From the NCBI GenBank assembly GCA_937885015.1, contig CALAAS010000026.1, positions 62,001 to 126,000 of the forward strand: DNA of 64,000 nt. Direction: 5' to 3'. This stretch comes from an uncultured Clostridium sp. (lineage in GTDB: Bacteria > Bacillota > Clostridia > Lachnospirales > Lachnospiraceae). Shown piece by piece: positions 62,346 to 64,000 of the stretch. Position 1 is the stretch's first letter; each line of letters starts with the position of its first letter. The position numbers were made by a program, and so were the translations under genes. The notes under the pieces are model-generated. The model did no database searches. It was not told where the DNA came from and saw only the letters and a list, made by a program, of their open reading frames with translations.

Positions 62346-63539
62346 TTACAACTCCACATGGAGAGACTGTTTTTTAATATTGTGTTTCTCCACATATCCC
62401 GTCAGCATCAGCGTCAGAGCGCCATCTCCCGTTACATTGCAGGCTGTGCCAAAGCTGTCCTGCAAAGCAAAAATCGTCAGCATCAGCGCCGTTCCCGTGG
62501 CATCAAAACCCAGAACACCGGTAATCAGGCCCAAAGACGCCATAACGGTTCCACCGGGAACACCAGGAGCCCCCACAGCGAACACGCCAAGCAGTGCGCA
62601 GAACAGAATCATCGTCGGCATGGACGGAATCGTTTCATACAGGATCTGTGAAACCGTCATAACAAAAAACACCTCTGTCAGCACAGAGCCGCACAGATGG
62701 ATATTGGCAAACAGCGGAATACCAAAGTCTACCATGTCATCCCGCAGCGTCGGCTCGCCTTTCTTGGCACACTGCAGCGCTACGGCCAGCGTAGCCGCCG
62801 AAGACATGGTTCCCACTGCCGTAATATAAGCCGGGCCATAGTGCTTTACCACCTTGCGGGGATCTTTGCCTGCATACACCCCTGCCAGCATATACAAAAG
62901 CGCCATCCAGATATAGTGGCCCGCCATAACGATCAGGATTACCGTCAAAAATACCGGGGCCTGTTTGGTAATGGAACCCTCATAGGCCAGAGAGCAGAAT
63001 GTGAACGCGATGTAGAATGGAAGAATCGGAATCATAATCTTCTTTACCACATCCAGAACAATCTTCTGAAACTCATCCAGCAGGCTGATGACGGTTTCTG
63101 CCTTCGTCCAGGTTGCCGCCAGGCCGATCAAAACAGAAAACACCAGCGCACTCATAACCTCCATAACCGGCGGTATTTTCAGCTGGAATACCACTTCCGG
63201 CAGTTCTTTAAGCCCTTCTGTCACGGTCTGGATCGAAAGTCCTGGAATCAATACATAACCGGCAGACATGGAAAACAGCGCAGCTCCCAGCGATGACCCA
63301 TAAGCCAACAGAAGTGCCAGTCCCAAAAGCTTTGAAGCATTCCTTCCCAATTTCGTAATGGACGGCGCAATAAATCCGATGATAATCAGCGGAACACAGA
63401 AAGAAATCAACTGTCCGCAGATATAATTCAGCGTTACAACCACATGCATAATCGTAAGGTTTGCCTTTAACCCCACTAAAATGCCGATCACTACGCCCAA
63501 AAGCAGGCGGAACGGCAGGCTCTTAAAAATCTTTCCCAT
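62346..63539 (-). CDS. Dicarboxylate/amino acid:cation symporter (DAACS family)
   Basis: A 397-residue elevator-type transporter for aspartate, glutamate, serine or C4-dicarboxylates with H+ or Na+. About eight helices and two re-entrant hairpins are visible; the second hairpin GAPGVPGGTVMASLG and the transport-domain SFGTACNVTGDGALTLML match the family. ATG 63539 follows AAGGAAGAG and is preferred to longer readings. The substrate is not deducible. Confidence 0.9.
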   Translation of the reverse strand: MGKIFKSLPFRLLLGVVIGILVGLKANLTIMHVVVTLNYICGQLISFCVPLIIIGFIAPSITKLGRNASKLLGLALLLAYGSSLGAALFSMSAGYVLIPGLSIQTVTEGLKELPEVVFQLKIPPVMEVMSALVFSVLIGLAATWTKAETVISLLDEFQKIVLDVVKKIMIPILPFYIAFTFCSLAYEGSITKQAPVFLTVILIVMAGHYIWMALLYMLAGVYAGKDPRKVVKHYGPAYITAVGTMSSAATLAVALQCAKKGEPTLRDDMVDFGIPLFANIHLCGSVLTEVFFVMTVSQILYETIPSMPTMILFCALLGVFAVGAPGVPGGTVMASLGLITGVLGFDATGTALMLTIFALQDSFGTACNVTGDGALTLMLTGYVEKHNIKKQSLHVEL

Positions 63540-63619
63540 AACTCTTCCTTTCCTTTGCCGCATTTTCTTTCTTATTTTATGCACCGGATGCGGCAAAATC
63601 CCCTAAATCTGCCCCTTCT

Positions 63620-64000
63620 CTACTTCCAGAGTCTGGCAGGATACAGACCGCTGTCCTTCATCGCCTGGATGGCGGAAGTGACCGTTTTCTTATCTTCCTT
63701 GTAAGTCACACCATACCAGCGATCCGTGCTCTTTAAAACGGTTACCTCCGCTTTTCCTTCCTTTAAAAGCTCATCCACCACAAAAGGAAGAAAATACTCG
63801 CATCCTGTGGGGTTGGAGGAAAGGTTTTTTTCCAGGAACGGCACAAACCGTGCCTCCAGCTCCTCCAGAATGCTGGCCGTGAAGCCCCACATATTCATGG
63901 AAACCAGAGTCTCCTTCGGAAGCGTTTCCCAGGTTTTTCCCTGATCCTCCGTATATTCTGCCGTATCTCCATGTTTTTCAATCCGGGTTCTCTCATGGAT
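63620..64000 (-). CDS. Sugar-phosphate nucleotidyltransferase, C-terminal part (runs off the window)
   Basis: The frame is open to the right edge, so only the last 126 residues are present; the N-terminal catalytic GxGxR loop lies outside. The visible part is the family's C-terminus: TWETLPKETLVSMNMWGFTAS, a helical segment, then EYFLPFVVDELLKEGKAEVTVL and DRWYGVTYKEDKK. Similar proteins are annotated as nucleotidyltransferases of the COG1208 kind. Confidence 0.75.
   Translation of the reverse strand: MHERTRIEKHGDTAEYTEDQGKTWETLPKETLVSMNMWGFTASILEELEARFVPFLEKNLSSNPTGCEYFLPFVVDELLKEGKAEVTVLKSTDRWYGVTYKEDKKTVTSAIQAMKDSGLYPARLWK

Noticed and set aside
1..64000. CRISPR arrays, tRNA or rRNA genes, transposase genes
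   Set aside because: No regular spacer-repeat pattern, cloverleaf candidate, rRNA-like block or transposase-like protein was found by reading.

Overview
The window reads as a chromosomal segment of an anaerobic, endospore-forming Clostridia, most likely a Lachnospiraceae. This rests on a SpoIVB protease gene, a class-F type flavodiiron fusion for oxygen/NO detoxification, the Zn-ribbon uS14, a KOW RNA-binding protein between map and infA, an enlarged bL17, strong AGGAGG ribosome binding sites and moderate GC. No rRNA, tRNA or CRISPR array was seen. Almost all genes lie on the minus strand; the exceptions are the flavodiiron gene, one LysR gene and one methyltransferase gene.

Left part (1-18.3 kb): a LysR-glutaminase-alanine/Na+ symporter cluster, clpB behind a CIRCE-overlapped promoter, the divergent flavodiiron-rubredoxin-NADH:rubredoxin oxidoreductase fusion, bL25, and a run of housekeeping or poorly known genes: PHP phosphatase, YkgJ-like Cys-cluster protein, threonine aldolase-like lyase, LysM-GH18, CPBP protease, endonuclease III, NYN/OST-HTH protein, an orphan with a Na+-decarboxylase-like motif, and a COG3910-type ATPase.

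Accessory part (18.3-27.6 kb): a two-component system with a MacB/FtsX-type ABC exporter, an XRE-RhuM/Fic pair with a clear promoter and palindromic operator, a decayed gene with an in-frame stop, a mosaic of nested palindromes including a 96-bp element repeated twice, spoIVB without its usual spo0A neighbour, and a GtrB-like glycosyltransferase.

Core part (27.7-46.5 kb): the complete S10-spc-alpha ribosomal supercluster, rpsJ to rplQ, with secY, adk, map, infA and rpoA. It starts from a strong promoter followed by a long structured leader. A polytopic GT-C-like membrane protein gene sits between infA and rpmJ, and rpmJ has its own near-consensus promoter just downstream of it.

Right part (46.6-64 kb): a peptide-use operon (M20 amidohydrolase, OPT transporter, DUF1028) with a divergent LysR gene and an 18-bp palindrome; a secreted wall-binding repeat protein; a methyltransferase; an FMN-riboswitch operon joining RibU to a creatininase-family hydrolase; a GH13 debranching-enzyme homologue that has lost every recognisable catalytic residue, coupled to a subtilisin-like protease; then ABC-F, exonuclease III, a dicarboxylate/amino-acid symporter and a truncated nucleotidyltransferase.

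The best leads for new biology are the catalytically dead GH13 protein, the FMN-riboswitch creatininase, the soluble GIIGGADGPT-motif protein, the RhuM-Fic module next to the palindromic mosaic, and the S10 leader RNA.
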